This document shows, one piece after another, positions 43,925 through 52,790 of a stretch of 64,000 nucleotides of DNA. Under the pieces are notes generated by a model that worked only from the letters and a program-made list of their open reading frames with translations, did no database searches and was not told the DNA's origin. Source of the stretch: DASVWZ01 sp963708575 (GTDB lineage: Bacteria; Acidobacteriota; Terriglobia; Terriglobales; Acidobacteriaceae); contig CAVPTB010000003.1 of the NCBI GenBank assembly GCA_963708575.1, positions 434,001 to 498,000 of the forward strand, given 5' to 3'. The first letter of the stretch is position 1. Each line of letters starts with the position of its first letter. A program made the translations under genes and the position numbers.

Positions 43925-44239
43925 GTGGCGAAAAGTAGCATTGCCCTGTTCGCCGTTGTCCTTGCTGTTGCTGTTCTTCGCCTACAGGCAGTGGGACAAG
44001 AACCGCGAGATCCAAACGCGGATCTCAAGACTGCGTTCTTTGGGAGCGCTCTGACATGTTCCCAGCCAGAGAAGGTCGTCATTCCCAAATCCGTTGTAAA
44101 ACGGGCGCGACTCAAAGCTCGGCTTCTGAATCTACTGCGGGAAAGCATCTACGACGATTCAAAAGGAATCGTCAATACCGAGCGGGAAAAAGAGATCGCG
44201 GATGTTGCAAATAAGCTGAAGCAGGAAAAGGTCTGGTAG
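43925..44239 (+). CDS. Small secreted protein
   Basis: A 104-residue protein starting at GTG 43925, preceded by GGGAGG. The signal peptide SSIALFAVVLAVAVLRLQAVG is clear. The mature part is short and basic, with helices KSVVKRARLKARLLNLLRES and EKEIADVANKLKQEK. I do not recognise a family. Confidence 0.6.
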   Translation: MAKSSIALFAVVLAVAVLRLQAVGQEPRDPNADLKTAFFGSALTCSQPEKVVIPKSVVKRARLKARLLNLLRESIYDDSKGIVNTEREKEIADVANKLKQEKVW

Positions 44240-44312
44240 TAACTCCCTTGAATGCGCACCTGTTGAAACAGCCGCATTAACAGGATGACGCCTCGCGTTG
44301 CGATCGGTAGGC

Positions 44313-45338
44313 CTACTTGATTTGCACTAAATCGCGGGCTTCGGCAATTATCCCTGCCGGCATGGCATGCTGCGGAGCCCGCCACGAATCCAGCACCGAA
44401 ACCTGATGCACGCAGCTCACCGTGCAGTGCGGAGCGCATCCTTTTTCGGTGAGGTACTCGCGGCGAATGTCGTGGATGGTGTAGTTCTCCAGCGGAATCC
44501 CCGGGTAGCCCCTTTGCTGCGAGCAATAATGCACCAGCCCGTTCTCGCAGATATATAGGTAACGCGCCCCGGCCCGGCACCGCCACTGGTTGGGTTTGCC
44601 CTGCGCAATATTGTCTTGGAAGGCATTAATGCGGGTGAAGCTGCGCTTCTCCATCGACTTCATCTCATGGTAGACACGGCGCTCATCGTCCGCCAGAGGC
44701 TGCAATTGACCTTGCCCATCGTGAATAATTCCTACCGTCGAACTGAAGCCAAGCTCCATGGCGCGCTTGCCGATCGTCAGCGCATCTTGCGGATTGCAAA
44801 CCCCTCCGCCAACCACCGAATTGATGTTCACATGGAAATCCGCATGTTCGGCAAGCAGCTGCAGCTTCTTGTCCAGGACCTTCAGGCTTTTTTTCGAAAC
44901 GTCATCCGGAGTGACGTTGTCGATGGAAATCTGTAGCCACTCAAGTCCTGCGTCATTCAGCCGTTGAATCCGATCGGCCACTAGCAAATATCCATTGGTG
45001 ATCAGTCCGGCGACCATGCCGCGCTCTCGAATGCGGCGAATAATGTCATCCAGCTCGGGATGCAGCAGCGGCTCTCCGCCACTGATGGTAATGACCGACG
45101 TCCCCAGCTCGGCCAGCTTATCGACCCGGCGAAACATTTCGTCGGTCGGCACCGGCTTCGAGAAATCGTCATACTCGTTGCAATACTCGCAAGCCAGATT
45201 GCAGCGCCGTACCGGAATAATGTGCGCGAGCAGGGGATGGTCCGTGGACACGAGTGCGCGAGCTACTTCACGCGCCCCTCGGAAGTCGCGCACGACTTGC
45301 TTCAGTCGGCGGCGCAAAATTGTACGGCTGGTAGGCAT
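44313..45338 (-). CDS. Radical SAM/SPASM-type protein
   Basis: A 341-residue radical S-adenosylmethionine enzyme. The [4Fe-4S] cluster motif is CNLACEYC (Cys46, Cys50, Cys53), followed by ISGGEPLLHPE (GGEP 87-90) and the strand pattern ISIDNVTPDDV of the partial TIM barrel. The C-terminus carries several cysteines (CRAG, YICENG, YCSQQ, CAPHCTVSC) consistent with an auxiliary cluster of the SPASM type. Substrate unknown; no precursor-peptide gene is evident nearby, although a small secreted protein gene lies just beyond its 3' end on the other strand. Confidence 0.88.
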   Translation of the reverse strand: MPTSRTILRRRLKQVVRDFRGAREVARALVSTDHPLLAHIIPVRRCNLACEYCNEYDDFSKPVPTDEMFRRVDKLAELGTSVITISGGEPLLHPELDDIIRRIRERGMVAGLITNGYLLVADRIQRLNDAGLEWLQISIDNVTPDDVSKKSLKVLDKKLQLLAEHADFHVNINSVVGGGVCNPQDALTIGKRAMELGFSSTVGIIHDGQGQLQPLADDERRVYHEMKSMEKRSFTRINAFQDNIAQGKPNQWRCRAGARYLYICENGLVHYCSQQRGYPGIPLENYTIHDIRREYLTEKGCAPHCTVSCVHQVSVLDSWRAPQHAMPAGIIAEARDLVQIK

Positions 45339-45420
45339 TCTGGACTGCCTTCATTAAAACATAGTCCAGCTGTAAACACATCATTCCAAACAGCGTTCGG
45401 GGATTTACATGGAGTGAACG

Positions 45421-45444
45421 GTCGTTTCGTGCCCCAGAAACGAC
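45421..45444 (-). terminator. Putative terminator hairpin
   Basis: GTCGTTTC (45421-45428) and GAAACGAC (45437-45444) form a perfect 8-bp stem around an 8-base loop. It lies 8 bases after the stop of the gene at 45453-46073 on the minus strand and before the radical SAM gene. No U-tract follows, so it is a weak terminator or processing hairpin. Confidence 0.4.
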
Positions 45445-45452
45445 GCTCTTCT

Positions 45453-46073
45453 TCAGGGCAGCGTATATTGCATCACCACCTGCATCTCCGCGTCGCCTGG
45501 TACCCCGGCATGGCTCATATTGAAAACCAGGTAATCGCCCGCGTTTAGCGCCAGTGACCGGGCACACGAAACATGCCTCGAGGTCGAAGATGCGGTACCG
45601 TCCGCGGGCACCCAGGTCTTGAGAATGACGCTATAGAAAATGTTCTGGAGCAGATAGCCGTCATCCCCCACATCCAGATGATTAGGATTGTGGATATGGG
45701 TTTTGCTGAAGTTGGGACTCTGCGGGGATATGAAGCTTGCGCCGGGATCGCCAGGGTAGAACTTCGGAACACCTCCGGGCGAAACTGCCGCGCGACAAAG
45801 AATTTCTGTAAAGCCAGGATTGCTCGGCAGAGCTGTGATCATGAACGACACATCAATGTCGATCAAGCTCACGACCATGTTGCTCGTTACTTCAAAATAA
45901 ACGTCCGCTCCGTTGTCGTTAAGGTCGGTGACTTCCCAGCCAAAAGACGCGAAGCTCGGATTAATCGAAGACTTTGTCGCGGCACCTGCCGACGAATCCA
46001 GCCCGGTAATCGTTCCCGCTAGTCCCGCCAGCATCAATCCAGATCCAACAAAAGCGCGCCTGTCCGTTTTCAT
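45453..46073 (-). CDS. Exported protein of unknown function
   Basis: A 206-residue protein from ATG 46073, with AGGA about 9 bases upstream. The N-terminus (TDRRAFVGSGLMLAGLAGTITG) has an RR pair and a hydrophobic stretch, so Tat or Sec export is possible. The mature part is rich in beta strands. I recognise no family. A frame upstream to 46109 is open but not supported. Confidence 0.6.
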   Translation of the reverse strand: MKTDRRAFVGSGLMLAGLAGTITGLDSSAGAATKSSINPSFASFGWEVTDLNDNGADVYFEVTSNMVVSLIDIDVSFMITALPSNPGFTEILCRAAVSPGGVPKFYPGDPGASFISPQSPNFSKTHIHNPNHLDVGDDGYLLQNIFYSVILKTWVPADGTASSTSRHVSCARSLALNAGDYLVFNMSHAGVPGDAEMQVVMQYTLP

Positions 46074-46200
46074 AGTGTCTCGTCCTTGTAGAACAAGGAA
46101 CACAGACATCTGCGCAAAGTTGCCGGATCTTCACGATTTCGGAAGGAGAACAGATTGACCCTGCTTTAACTGGCGCAGCAGGTTCACCACCTTCAGGCCT

Positions 46201-46599
46201 CTAGATTGCTTGGTGTCCCGCGTCCGTTAAAACAGCCAGCGCCTTGTCGGAAAATTGCTCTTGAACCAACACGTAATCCGTGTCGAACGTGGAGATGGCA
46301 AAGATTCCCACCTGGGCGCGAGCCAGCGGATCGATAAAAGACGCCAGAATGCCGGTTTCCGTGAAAGCAAAAGGCCCGGACAGTTTGAGACAAATCCAGC
46401 GCGGTTCTGGTTTGTGTTCCGGAGGTAGGTTCTCGGCGGGACACACGATAGAGAGTTCGTCAGCGGTTCGCGTTATCGAAGTGAACCCACCTCGTTGGGC
46501 CCACTCAGGAACGGTAGCATCCGCGGAGAATCGGCAGATCACAAAACGTCCCGGCAGCACCGTGAACCTTAGCCGAGGACGACTTTCGGACGGACTCAT
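46201..46599 (-). CDS. ACT-domain protein
   Basis: A 132-residue protein with the ACT pattern of the CASTOR/ACT_7 type: RFVICRFSADATVPEW, SITRTADELSIVCPAENLP, and SGPFAFTETGILASFIDPLARAQVGIFAISTFDTDYVLVQ. These domains bind amino acids and regulate partners allosterically. It lies 25 bases after ruvA on the same strand, apparently in the ruvBA transcript, but a functional link to recombination is not implied. Confidence 0.85.
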   Translation of the reverse strand: MSPSESRPRLRFTVLPGRFVICRFSADATVPEWAQRGGFTSITRTADELSIVCPAENLPPEHKPEPRWICLKLSGPFAFTETGILASFIDPLARAQVGIFAISTFDTDYVLVQEQFSDKALAVLTDAGHQAI

Positions 46600-46623
46600 A
46601 AAGATTGATTAGAGGGCGCGCGG

Positions 46624-47214
46624 CTACCTCGACAGGACCCCCAGCGCCTCTCGGAACATGGCGTCAAACGATCCAGCCTTGCCGTTATGCGAGATCACCG
46701 CGATAGCCTTTTCAGCGGCAGCCCGCTGGTACCCAAGATTCGTCAGCGCAGAGAGTACATCCTCCTCGACCGGTGATATGGTGGGAATTACAGTCGCCGC
46801 TCCACTGGATGCCACAGGCAACTTATCGCGCAACTCCAGCACCATGCGCTCAGCTGTCTTCTTGCCGATACCGGGAATCTTGGTAAGGCGGGCTATGTCG
46901 TTTCCTCGAATCGCTCCCACCATGTCATCCGCCGCCATCCCGCTCAGGATCGTAATCGCCAGCTTCGGACCAATGCCGCTCACCGTGATCAACTTCTCGA
47001 AAAGCAGTTTCTCCGACGGGCGTAGAAATCCATACAGCGCAATCTGATCTTCCCGAACATGAGTATGAATGTGCAAAGCAACATCACCGCCCAGACCTGG
47101 CAATTCAGAATAGGTAGGTACGCTGATGGTCACGTCGTATCCAACACCCGCAGTCTCGACGATGGCCTGGTTCGGATGTTTAACCAGCAGCTTGCCGCGC
47201 AGATGAGCAATCAT
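46624..47214 (-). CDS. ruvA: Holliday junction DNA helicase subunit RuvA
   Basis: A 196-residue RuvA tetramer subunit that binds Holliday junctions. Domain I (MIAHLRGKLLVKHPNQAIVETAGVGYDVTISVPT) is an OB fold, followed by the two helix-hairpin-helix motifs (GIGPKLAITILSGM and IPGIGKKTAERMVLEL) and the mobile RuvB-contacting C-terminal domain. ruvB precedes it on the same strand with an 88-base gap. ruvC is not in the window. Confidence 0.97.
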   Translation of the reverse strand: MIAHLRGKLLVKHPNQAIVETAGVGYDVTISVPTYSELPGLGGDVALHIHTHVREDQIALYGFLRPSEKLLFEKLITVSGIGPKLAITILSGMAADDMVGAIRGNDIARLTKIPGIGKKTAERMVLELRDKLPVASSGAATVIPTISPVEEDVLSALTNLGYQRAAAEKAIAVISHNGKAGSFDAMFREALGVLSR

Positions 47215-47302
47215 GTCGAAGACATTGTATCGCCAAGCTCACGTAGCGGCGTTCGCGCCATCGCTCGCCGGCCTTTGACTGCGGTGTGCCTATCACGATT
47301 CG

Positions 47303-48355
47303 CTAGAACAGCGAACTCTGCCGCCGAGTAGGAGTAATCCCAAAATGCTCATAGGCAAGCTGGGTCGCAACACGCCCCCGAGGAGTGCGATTCAGAAAGC
47401 CAATCTGAATCAGGAAGGGCTCGTAGATTTCTTCAATGGCATCGGCTTCTTCAGCCAGCGCGGCCGCCAGTGTATTCACTCCCACCGGACCACCTTGATA
47501 TTTTTCGATGATCGTCAGCAAAAGTTTGCGGTCTACCTCGTCAAATCCGTAGCGATCCACTTCCAGCATCTGCAACGCAGCTTGTGCCGTTGGCAGGTCA
47601 ATCTTGCCGGCGCTGCGCACCTGCGCGTAATCACGCACCCGCCTCAGCAACCGGTTGGCAATTCGTGGCGTGCCTCGCGACCGGCTGGCAATCTCAAGGG
47701 CACCCTCGCGGTTGATCTCGACGCCAAGGATTTCAGCCGACCGCTCCACGATAATCCGCAAATCCTCGTGAGTGTAGAACTCCAGCCGTAGCACGATGCC
47801 GAAGCGTGAACGCAGCGGCGACGACAAAAGGCCGGCTCGCGTTGTAGCTCCTATAAAGGTGAAGGGCTTTACATCCATGGTGTGAGTGCGCGCCGACGGA
47901 CCCTGGCCGATGATGATATCGAGTTTGTAATCCTCAAGAGCCGAATACAGAAGCTCTTCCAGCGCCGGTTGCAGGCGGTGCACTTCGTCGATGAACAAAA
48001 CCTGTTTGTCGCGGAGGTTGGTCAGAATCGCCGTCAGGTCGCCTTTAATCTGCAGCGTCGGCCCGGAGGTCTGCTGAAATGCCGCGCCCAATTCATTGGC
48101 AATGATCGTAGCTAAGGTTGTCTTCCCCAGGCCGGGGGGTCCGTACAGCAAAACGTGATCCAGTGCCTCGCCGCGGGACTTCGCCGCTTCAATTGCAACC
48201 GCAAGATTTTCCTTCACTTTCGGCTGCCCGATAAATTCGACCAACCGCTGTGGCCGCAGCTTTAACTCGAAAGAAGAATCGTCATCCACCGGAGCCGCGG
48301 AGACCACACGCTCCCGGTCCGCAGGCAGTTTCGGAGAATTTCGCAGGGTGGCCAC
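47303..48355 (-). CDS. ruvB: Holliday junction branch migration ATPase RuvB
   Basis: A 350-residue AAA+ motor. It carries LRPQRLVEFIGQPKVKENL, Walker A GPPGLGKTTLA, Walker B LFIDEVHRL, the GATTRAGLLSSPLRSRFGI arginine-finger region and the C-terminal winged helix ending in RTPRGRVATQLAYEHFG. Length is normal. The order ruvB then ruvA differs from the common ruvC-ruvA-ruvB. Confidence 0.97.
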   Translation of the reverse strand: MATLRNSPKLPADRERVVSAAPVDDDSSFELKLRPQRLVEFIGQPKVKENLAVAIEAAKSRGEALDHVLLYGPPGLGKTTLATIIANELGAAFQQTSGPTLQIKGDLTAILTNLRDKQVLFIDEVHRLQPALEELLYSALEDYKLDIIIGQGPSARTHTMDVKPFTFIGATTRAGLLSSPLRSRFGIVLRLEFYTHEDLRIIVERSAEILGVEINREGALEIASRSRGTPRIANRLLRRVRDYAQVRSAGKIDLPTAQAALQMLEVDRYGFDEVDRKLLLTIIEKYQGGPVGVNTLAAALAEEADAIEEIYEPFLIQIGFLNRTPRGRVATQLAYEHFGITPTRRQSSLF

Positions 48356-48428
48356 TTACGGCGATGGTAAAGCGAAAGATGCGTCTCTGCAATAGTCTAG
48401 TTCTCCTCATATATATTTATATATCTTG

Positions 48429-48436
48429 GTATATAC
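48429..48436. promoter_or_regulatory. GTATATAC palindrome before vapB
   Basis: GTATATAC is a perfect 8-base palindrome starting 15 bases before ATG 48444. It sits within an AT-rich tract (TATATATTTATATATC just upstream). VapB antitoxins usually bind such AT-rich inverted repeats to autoregulate. Assignment is by position. Confidence 0.4.
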
Positions 48437-48443
48437 TGATGCC

Positions 48444-48698
48444 ATGGCCATGAGTATCAAGAATAAGACGGCCGAACGTCTTGCCCGGCAATTGGCGCGG
48501 GAGACCGGTGAGTCGCTAACCGAGGCAATCCAGCGCTCCCTCCAAGAACGCCTGGAACGGATCAAGAAGCAGCGGCACAGAAAGGTCTTGGTAGAAAAAC
48601 TAGGCGAAATTCTCCGGCGAGTTGATGCGCTTCCCGAACTCGATTCGCGCCCTGAAGATGAGATTCTCGGGTACGATCAGCATGGATTGCCAAGCTAA
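48444..48698 (+). CDS. vapB: VapB-type antitoxin (Rv0623-like)
   Basis: An 84-residue antitoxin. The N-terminal ribbon-helix-helix-like segment MSIKNKTAERLARQLARETGESLTEAIQRSL is the VapB/PSK-transcription-factor family signature; the C-terminal half is the toxin-neutralising tail (PELDSRPEDEILGYDQHGLPS). It starts at ATG 48444, with a further ATG two codons later. It overlaps vapC by one base (TAATG), so translation is coupled. It should bind and inhibit VapC and repress its own promoter. Confidence 0.92.
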   Translation: MAMSIKNKTAERLARQLARETGESLTEAIQRSLQERLERIKKQRHRKVLVEKLGEILRRVDALPELDSRPEDEILGYDQHGLPS

Positions 48699-49096
48699 TG
48701 GTCATTGACTCTTCAGCCCTGTTGGCAATTTTTCTTGCCGAGGCGGAACGCGTTGCTTTCCTGGATCAGATAATCGGCGCTGAGTCGCGCCTGATTTCTG
48801 CCGGTACCGTTCTCGAAACGGCAATGGTTTTGGAAGCTCGTCGAGGCGAGCCAGCCGGACGCGATTTTGATCTGTTCCAGATTCATGCGGGCTTGCAGGT
48901 CGTGCCGTTCGACGCTGATCAGGTCGATATCGCTCGTTCTGCCTGGCGTCGTTTTGGCAAAGGACGTCACCCTGCTGGCCTGAATTTCGGAGACTGCTTC
49001 GCTTATGCCCTCGCGAAGTTCACTGGGGAACCTCTGTTGGCGAAAGGCACCGACTTCGCCCTAACCGATATCGAAATGGTGCCCGCAACTGGCTAG
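48698..49096 (+). CDS. vapC: VapC-type PIN-domain toxin
   Basis: A 132-residue PIN ribonuclease. The acidic metal-binding residues are Asp4 (VIDSSALLA), Glu40 (TVLETAMV), Asp99 (NFGDCFAYALA) and Asp119 (GTDFALTD). The family cleaves RNA, often specific tRNAs or rRNA, under control of VapB. All catalytic residues are intact, so the toxin is probably functional. It directly follows vapB in a canonical two-gene operon. Confidence 0.95.
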   Translation: MVIDSSALLAIFLAEAERVAFLDQIIGAESRLISAGTVLETAMVLEARRGEPAGRDFDLFQIHAGLQVVPFDADQVDIARSAWRRFGKGRHPAGLNFGDCFAYALAKFTGEPLLAKGTDFALTDIEMVPATG

Positions 49097-49109
49097 CCGA
49101 ACCAGAGAA

Positions 49110-50285
49110 CTACCTTTCCTCCGACAACATTCCATCCTTAAAGTGAAACCGCTTTACACCACCGGATGGTTCAGTCACGGTCGTTTCCGTAACATTGTGC
49201 GTTCGATCAAGTAAATACTCATAGTGATAAATCTCACCATTAGCGAGAATCTGCCTTGAAACACGGCTGCCGTCGGCATATTCGTTACGCAACAGCACCT
49301 TTCCATCGTGAATGACTGCCGTCAACAGATACGGTTCGTAGCCCGATTCCCTGACCAAATTCTGATATTCGAAACGATAGAGCAAGTGCGTAGCATCGCT
49401 TACGGTCACGACCTGACCGCCAATCCCATACTCGTAACGCCGAATCGTTCCAGAATCATCCCGCCCCTCAATGATGCGATCTGCATTGTCATACTGGAAA
49501 GTAATCGTGTGGCCCGACGCTGAGATGAGTTGCTGCAGGTTCCGCACCTTGTCGCGCTTCAACTGAACCCGGTTTCCCGCAGCATCGCGCATCTCAGTCG
49601 GTGCACCTTGCGCGAAGTTCTTGGCAAAGTACGCCTCAGGAAAAATGATCTGCCCGCCGTCGGGAAACTTCAGCGTCCAGCCATCCCCATTCCAGCTATC
49701 TCGCGCATCATAAAATTCGGACCCTTGATTGCCGTTTCTGAAGACTGCATCCTCGTATCGCGTGCCTTTCGAAATCCGTGGGAAATAAATCTCGCGGCCG
49801 TCTTCCAAATTCAGATACTGATAGGTGTAAGGAAACCTTGTGCCCGTGGGACATATGTCGTAAGGATGATTGCCACCCACCCCAAAGGCCCGGCTGTGCC
49901 GGTCCCATGGACGATACGTTCGCGTCAGGGACAACGGCATGCTATCGCCGATGAAGATGTCCGTTTGGCGCAACTTGAACATCCCCGAATCCAATGCGAC
50001 TTCAAACTGATTGACAGGAGCGTCGTGGCGAACGGTCGGCTTGATGATCGAAATCGAGCTCGTGAGCTCGGCGCGTGCGGAATCCGTGGTGAGAGAAATT
50101 ACGACCGAAGGGTAAGTCGCATCCCAGGCAGGCGAAGCGTCAGCAATGGGAAGTAACTCAACTTTCAACGGACGCGGTGCGGGCTTCCAGCGCGCCAAAA
50201 GAACTGCTGCCGCAATCAAAACAACGAACGCACTCCACTTCCAAAGAACCGGACGCGAGAAGTTACGAGAGCGCACAGCTTGCAC
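49110..50285 (-). CDS. Membrane-anchored RHS/YD-repeat-type protein
   Basis: A 391-residue protein with one N-terminal hydrophobic helix (WKWSAFVVLIAAAVLLARW), followed by an RHS N-terminal-like DUF6531 region (LRQTDIFIGDSMPLSLTRTYRPWDRHSRAFGVGGNH) and at least four YD-type repeats (AAGNRVQLKRDKVRNLQQLIS, YDNADRIIEGRDDSGTIRRYEY, GGVKRFHFKDGML). It lacks the core and toxin domain of full-length RHS proteins, so it is either a short family member or a remnant. Confidence 0.75.
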   Translation of the reverse strand: MQAVRSRNFSRPVLWKWSAFVVLIAAAVLLARWKPAPRPLKVELLPIADASPAWDATYPSVVISLTTDSARAELTSSISIIKPTVRHDAPVNQFEVALDSGMFKLRQTDIFIGDSMPLSLTRTYRPWDRHSRAFGVGGNHPYDICPTGTRFPYTYQYLNLEDGREIYFPRISKGTRYEDAVFRNGNQGSEFYDARDSWNGDGWTLKFPDGGQIIFPEAYFAKNFAQGAPTEMRDAAGNRVQLKRDKVRNLQQLISASGHTITFQYDNADRIIEGRDDSGTIRRYEYGIGGQVVTVSDATHLLYRFEYQNLVRESGYEPYLLTAVIHDGKVLLRNEYADGSRVSRQILANGEIYHYEYLLDRTHNVTETTVTEPSGGVKRFHFKDGMLSEER

Positions 50286-50315
50286 CTATCACTGCGAAAG
50301 TGATACCCGAGCTCT

Positions 50316-52424
50316 TTACTCTTCCTCTTCGACCACAGCCCCGCGCGCTGCCTTCGCCTTCTCGATGATTTTTTCCTGCAGCATCGCCGGCACCGCGTCG
50401 TAGTGATGCATTTCCATGTTGAAGCTTCCGCGCCCCTGGGTCATCGCCGTGAGATCGACTCCATACGTCAGCATCTCGGACATTGGCACTTCGGCCTTCA
50501 CCACGGTATTGCCGGCCTTATTGTCCATGCCCTGAATCCGGCCACGCCGGCTGTTCAAATCGCCCATGATCGACCCGGCAAATTCATCCGGAATCGTGAT
50601 CTCGACGTGCATCACCGGTTCGAGCAGCGTCGGCTTGGCCACTTCCATGGCCTTTCTGAAGGCGATTCGCCCCGCCATCTGAAACGAAAGATCGTTCGAA
50701 TCGACATCATGATAGGAACCGTCGTAGAGAATCACGCGGAAATCCACCACGGGAAATCCCGCAAGATAGCCGCGGCCGGCTGCATCGCGAATTCCCTTCT
50801 CCACCGCCGGGATAAAGTTCTTCGGAATCGCACCACCAAAAATGTCGTTAACGAACTCGAACTCTCCGCCTCGCGGCAGCGGCTCCATCTTGATCTTGCA
50901 ATCGCCGTACTGCCCGTGACCACCGGTTTGTTTCTTGTGACGGCCCTGAACGTCTGCCTTTGCCCGAATCGTTTCGCGGTATGGCACCTTGGGCGCCTTC
51001 AGATTCACCTCGGCGTGGTAGCGCTTCTTCATCTTCGCGACGACCACCTCGATATGCTGTTGCCCGGTTCCGGCGATCAGAAATTCTTTGGTTTGGGGGT
51101 CGCGGAAGAATCGCAGCATCGCATCTTCTTCCATGAGCTTGTGCAGGCTGGGACCAAGCTTGTCTTCGTCAGCACGACTCTTGGGCTCGATCGCGAACGT
51201 GATAGCCGGCTCCGGCAGCTTCACCCGTGGATACTGAATGGGTGCAGACTTGTCGCCCAGCGTATCGCCCGTCAATGTGTCTTTCAATTTGGCAACCGCA
51301 CCGATGTCCCCAGCGTGCAGTTCATTCACCGGAATTGCCGTCTTGCCCTGCATGACCGAGATATGCGCCAGCTTCTCCGGCGAACCGCTGCGGAAATTCT
51401 GCAGCGACGCTTCATTCTTCACGACTCCGGAAAACACCTTGAAGTACGAAATCCGTCCGGCAAATGCATCGTTCACCGTCTTGAACACATAAAGAGAAAC
51501 TGGCTCGTTGTCAGCCTCGTGTCTCCGTGGAGGCTCTCCGTTCCCCGATGGCGCAGGCTCGCCCTGCACCCACTCGTGTTCCGAGGGAGCCGGAGTGTAA
51601 TCGACGATGTAATCCATCACTCGATCGGCGCCAATATTGCCGAGTCCGGAGCTGAAAATCACAGGAAAAATCTTGTCTTCCCGAATCGCATTGTGCAGCG
51701 ACGGAACCAGGTCTGCCTCCGACAGCGTTCCCGCTTCGAAGTACTTCTCCATCAACTTGTCGTCGCCCTCGGCGACCAGCTCAATCAACTTCTCGTGCGC
51801 TTCTTGCGCCTGATCTTTCAGGTTGGCCGGGATCTCGATCTCTTTTCCTTTCCCATTCCCGCCCATCTCGTAGCTATAGGCCTTCATCCGCACGAGATCG
51901 ATCACGCCATTCAGATTCTTTTCGCTGCCGATGGGAAGCTCGATAGGAATCGCGTTTCGCCCAAACACGTTGGCGACGGACTCCAACACTCGAGACGCGT
52001 CCGCGCGATCTCGATCCATGCGATTGACCACGATCAGCCGGGGCGTGTTGTACTCCTCGCAGTAATTCCATACCCGCTGCGTGACCACCTCAACTCCCGC
52101 CACACCGTCCACCACGACGATGGCAGCATCCACCACCGGCAGCACCATCTTGGCTTCGTGCACAAACATATTGAAGCCGGGGGTGTCGATCAGGTTGATC
52201 TTGGTCTTTTCCCACTCCACGCAAGCCAGGCTGGCCGCAATCGACATCTTGCGAGAAATTTCCTCTTCGTCGTAATCGGTAGTGGTCGATCCATCATCCA
52301 CGCGACCCAATCGCTGGGTAGCGCCGGCAGTGTAAAGCATGGCCGAGATCAGCGAGGTTTTCCCTGCATGACCGTGGCCGACCAGGGCAATGTTGCGGAT
52401 ATTTGCGCCTTCATAGACCTTCAC
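50316..52424 (-). CDS. EF-G-like GTPase (EF-G2 type paralogue)
   Basis: A 702-residue translational GTPase. GTG 52424 is chosen because AAAGGAG lies upstream and the sequence is VKVYEGANIRNIALVGH; the frame extends to 52460 without support. G1 is GHGHAGKT; the G3 motif reads DTPGF (Phe84), whereas canonical EF-G has DTPGH with the catalytic His. G4 is NRMD. Domains II-V follow (KTVNDAFAGRISYFKVFSGVV; domain IV YGDCKIKMEPLP; domain V HVEITIPDEFAGSIMGDLNSRRGRI). This resembles the EF-G2/EF-G-like clade, not the main translocase. GTP hydrolysis may be altered, so a translocation role is uncertain. Confidence 0.9.
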   Translation of the reverse strand: MKVYEGANIRNIALVGHGHAGKTSLISAMLYTAGATQRLGRVDDGSTTTDYDEEEISRKMSIAASLACVEWEKTKINLIDTPGFNMFVHEAKMVLPVVDAAIVVVDGVAGVEVVTQRVWNYCEEYNTPRLIVVNRMDRDRADASRVLESVANVFGRNAIPIELPIGSEKNLNGVIDLVRMKAYSYEMGGNGKGKEIEIPANLKDQAQEAHEKLIELVAEGDDKLMEKYFEAGTLSEADLVPSLHNAIREDKIFPVIFSSGLGNIGADRVMDYIVDYTPAPSEHEWVQGEPAPSGNGEPPRRHEADNEPVSLYVFKTVNDAFAGRISYFKVFSGVVKNEASLQNFRSGSPEKLAHISVMQGKTAIPVNELHAGDIGAVAKLKDTLTGDTLGDKSAPIQYPRVKLPEPAITFAIEPKSRADEDKLGPSLHKLMEEDAMLRFFRDPQTKEFLIAGTGQQHIEVVVAKMKKRYHAEVNLKAPKVPYRETIRAKADVQGRHKKQTGGHGQYGDCKIKMEPLPRGGEFEFVNDIFGGAIPKNFIPAVEKGIRDAAGRGYLAGFPVVDFRVILYDGSYHDVDSNDLSFQMAGRIAFRKAMEVAKPTLLEPVMHVEITIPDEFAGSIMGDLNSRRGRIQGMDNKAGNTVVKAEVPMSEMLTYGVDLTAMTQGRGSFNMEMHHYDAVPAMLQEKIIEKAKAARGAVVEEEE

Positions 52425-52790
52425 GTGCGGGCTCCTTTGATGGAGAGCTGCACGGCGCAACCATCCTCACCGCAGACGAGCCGGGGCTCGTACGATCATT
52501 AGCTGCGGATCGAACGGGGCAGGCCCATAAGAATCTAAGAGGGTAGTTATAGGCCAGCGTCGAGCAGCCTGCCAAAACTAAGGATGCTACCACGTCGCCA
52601 TCAGCCGCAACAACCGCAAGGGGACACACAAATGACCCAAGCCGGCTGCCAACCCACATAAATAATGAGAGCGCCCCACCACCCACGCTGTTCGACGGGT
52701 GGGCGCCATGCCCTTTCTCTCCTTAGACTCTGATCTCCGATCCCACTCCAGAGTTCCGCATCCCGCCCAAATCCCTGGCATCCGAACACT
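52425..52790. other. Intergenic region between EF-G paralogue and DUF2071 gene
   Basis: No gene is convincing in these 366 bases; the possible frames here lack start signals and family marks. An imperfect GC-rich inverted repeat is present at about 52671-52706 (GCGCCCCACC and GGTGGGCGC arms), possibly a terminator-like hairpin. AAAGGAG at about 52434 serves the EF-G paralogue. Confidence 0.45.

Noticed and set aside
45060..45548. A 162-residue frame antisense to the radical SAM gene
   Set aside because: The radical SAM gene has intact CxxxCxxC and SPASM cysteines, so the antisense frame is a shadow.
50403..52502. A 699-residue open frame antisense to the EF-G paralogue
   Set aside because: It is the mirror of a strongly biased coding region. 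The protein lacks family motifs and its His/Arg-rich composition is typical of antisense frames in high-GC genes.
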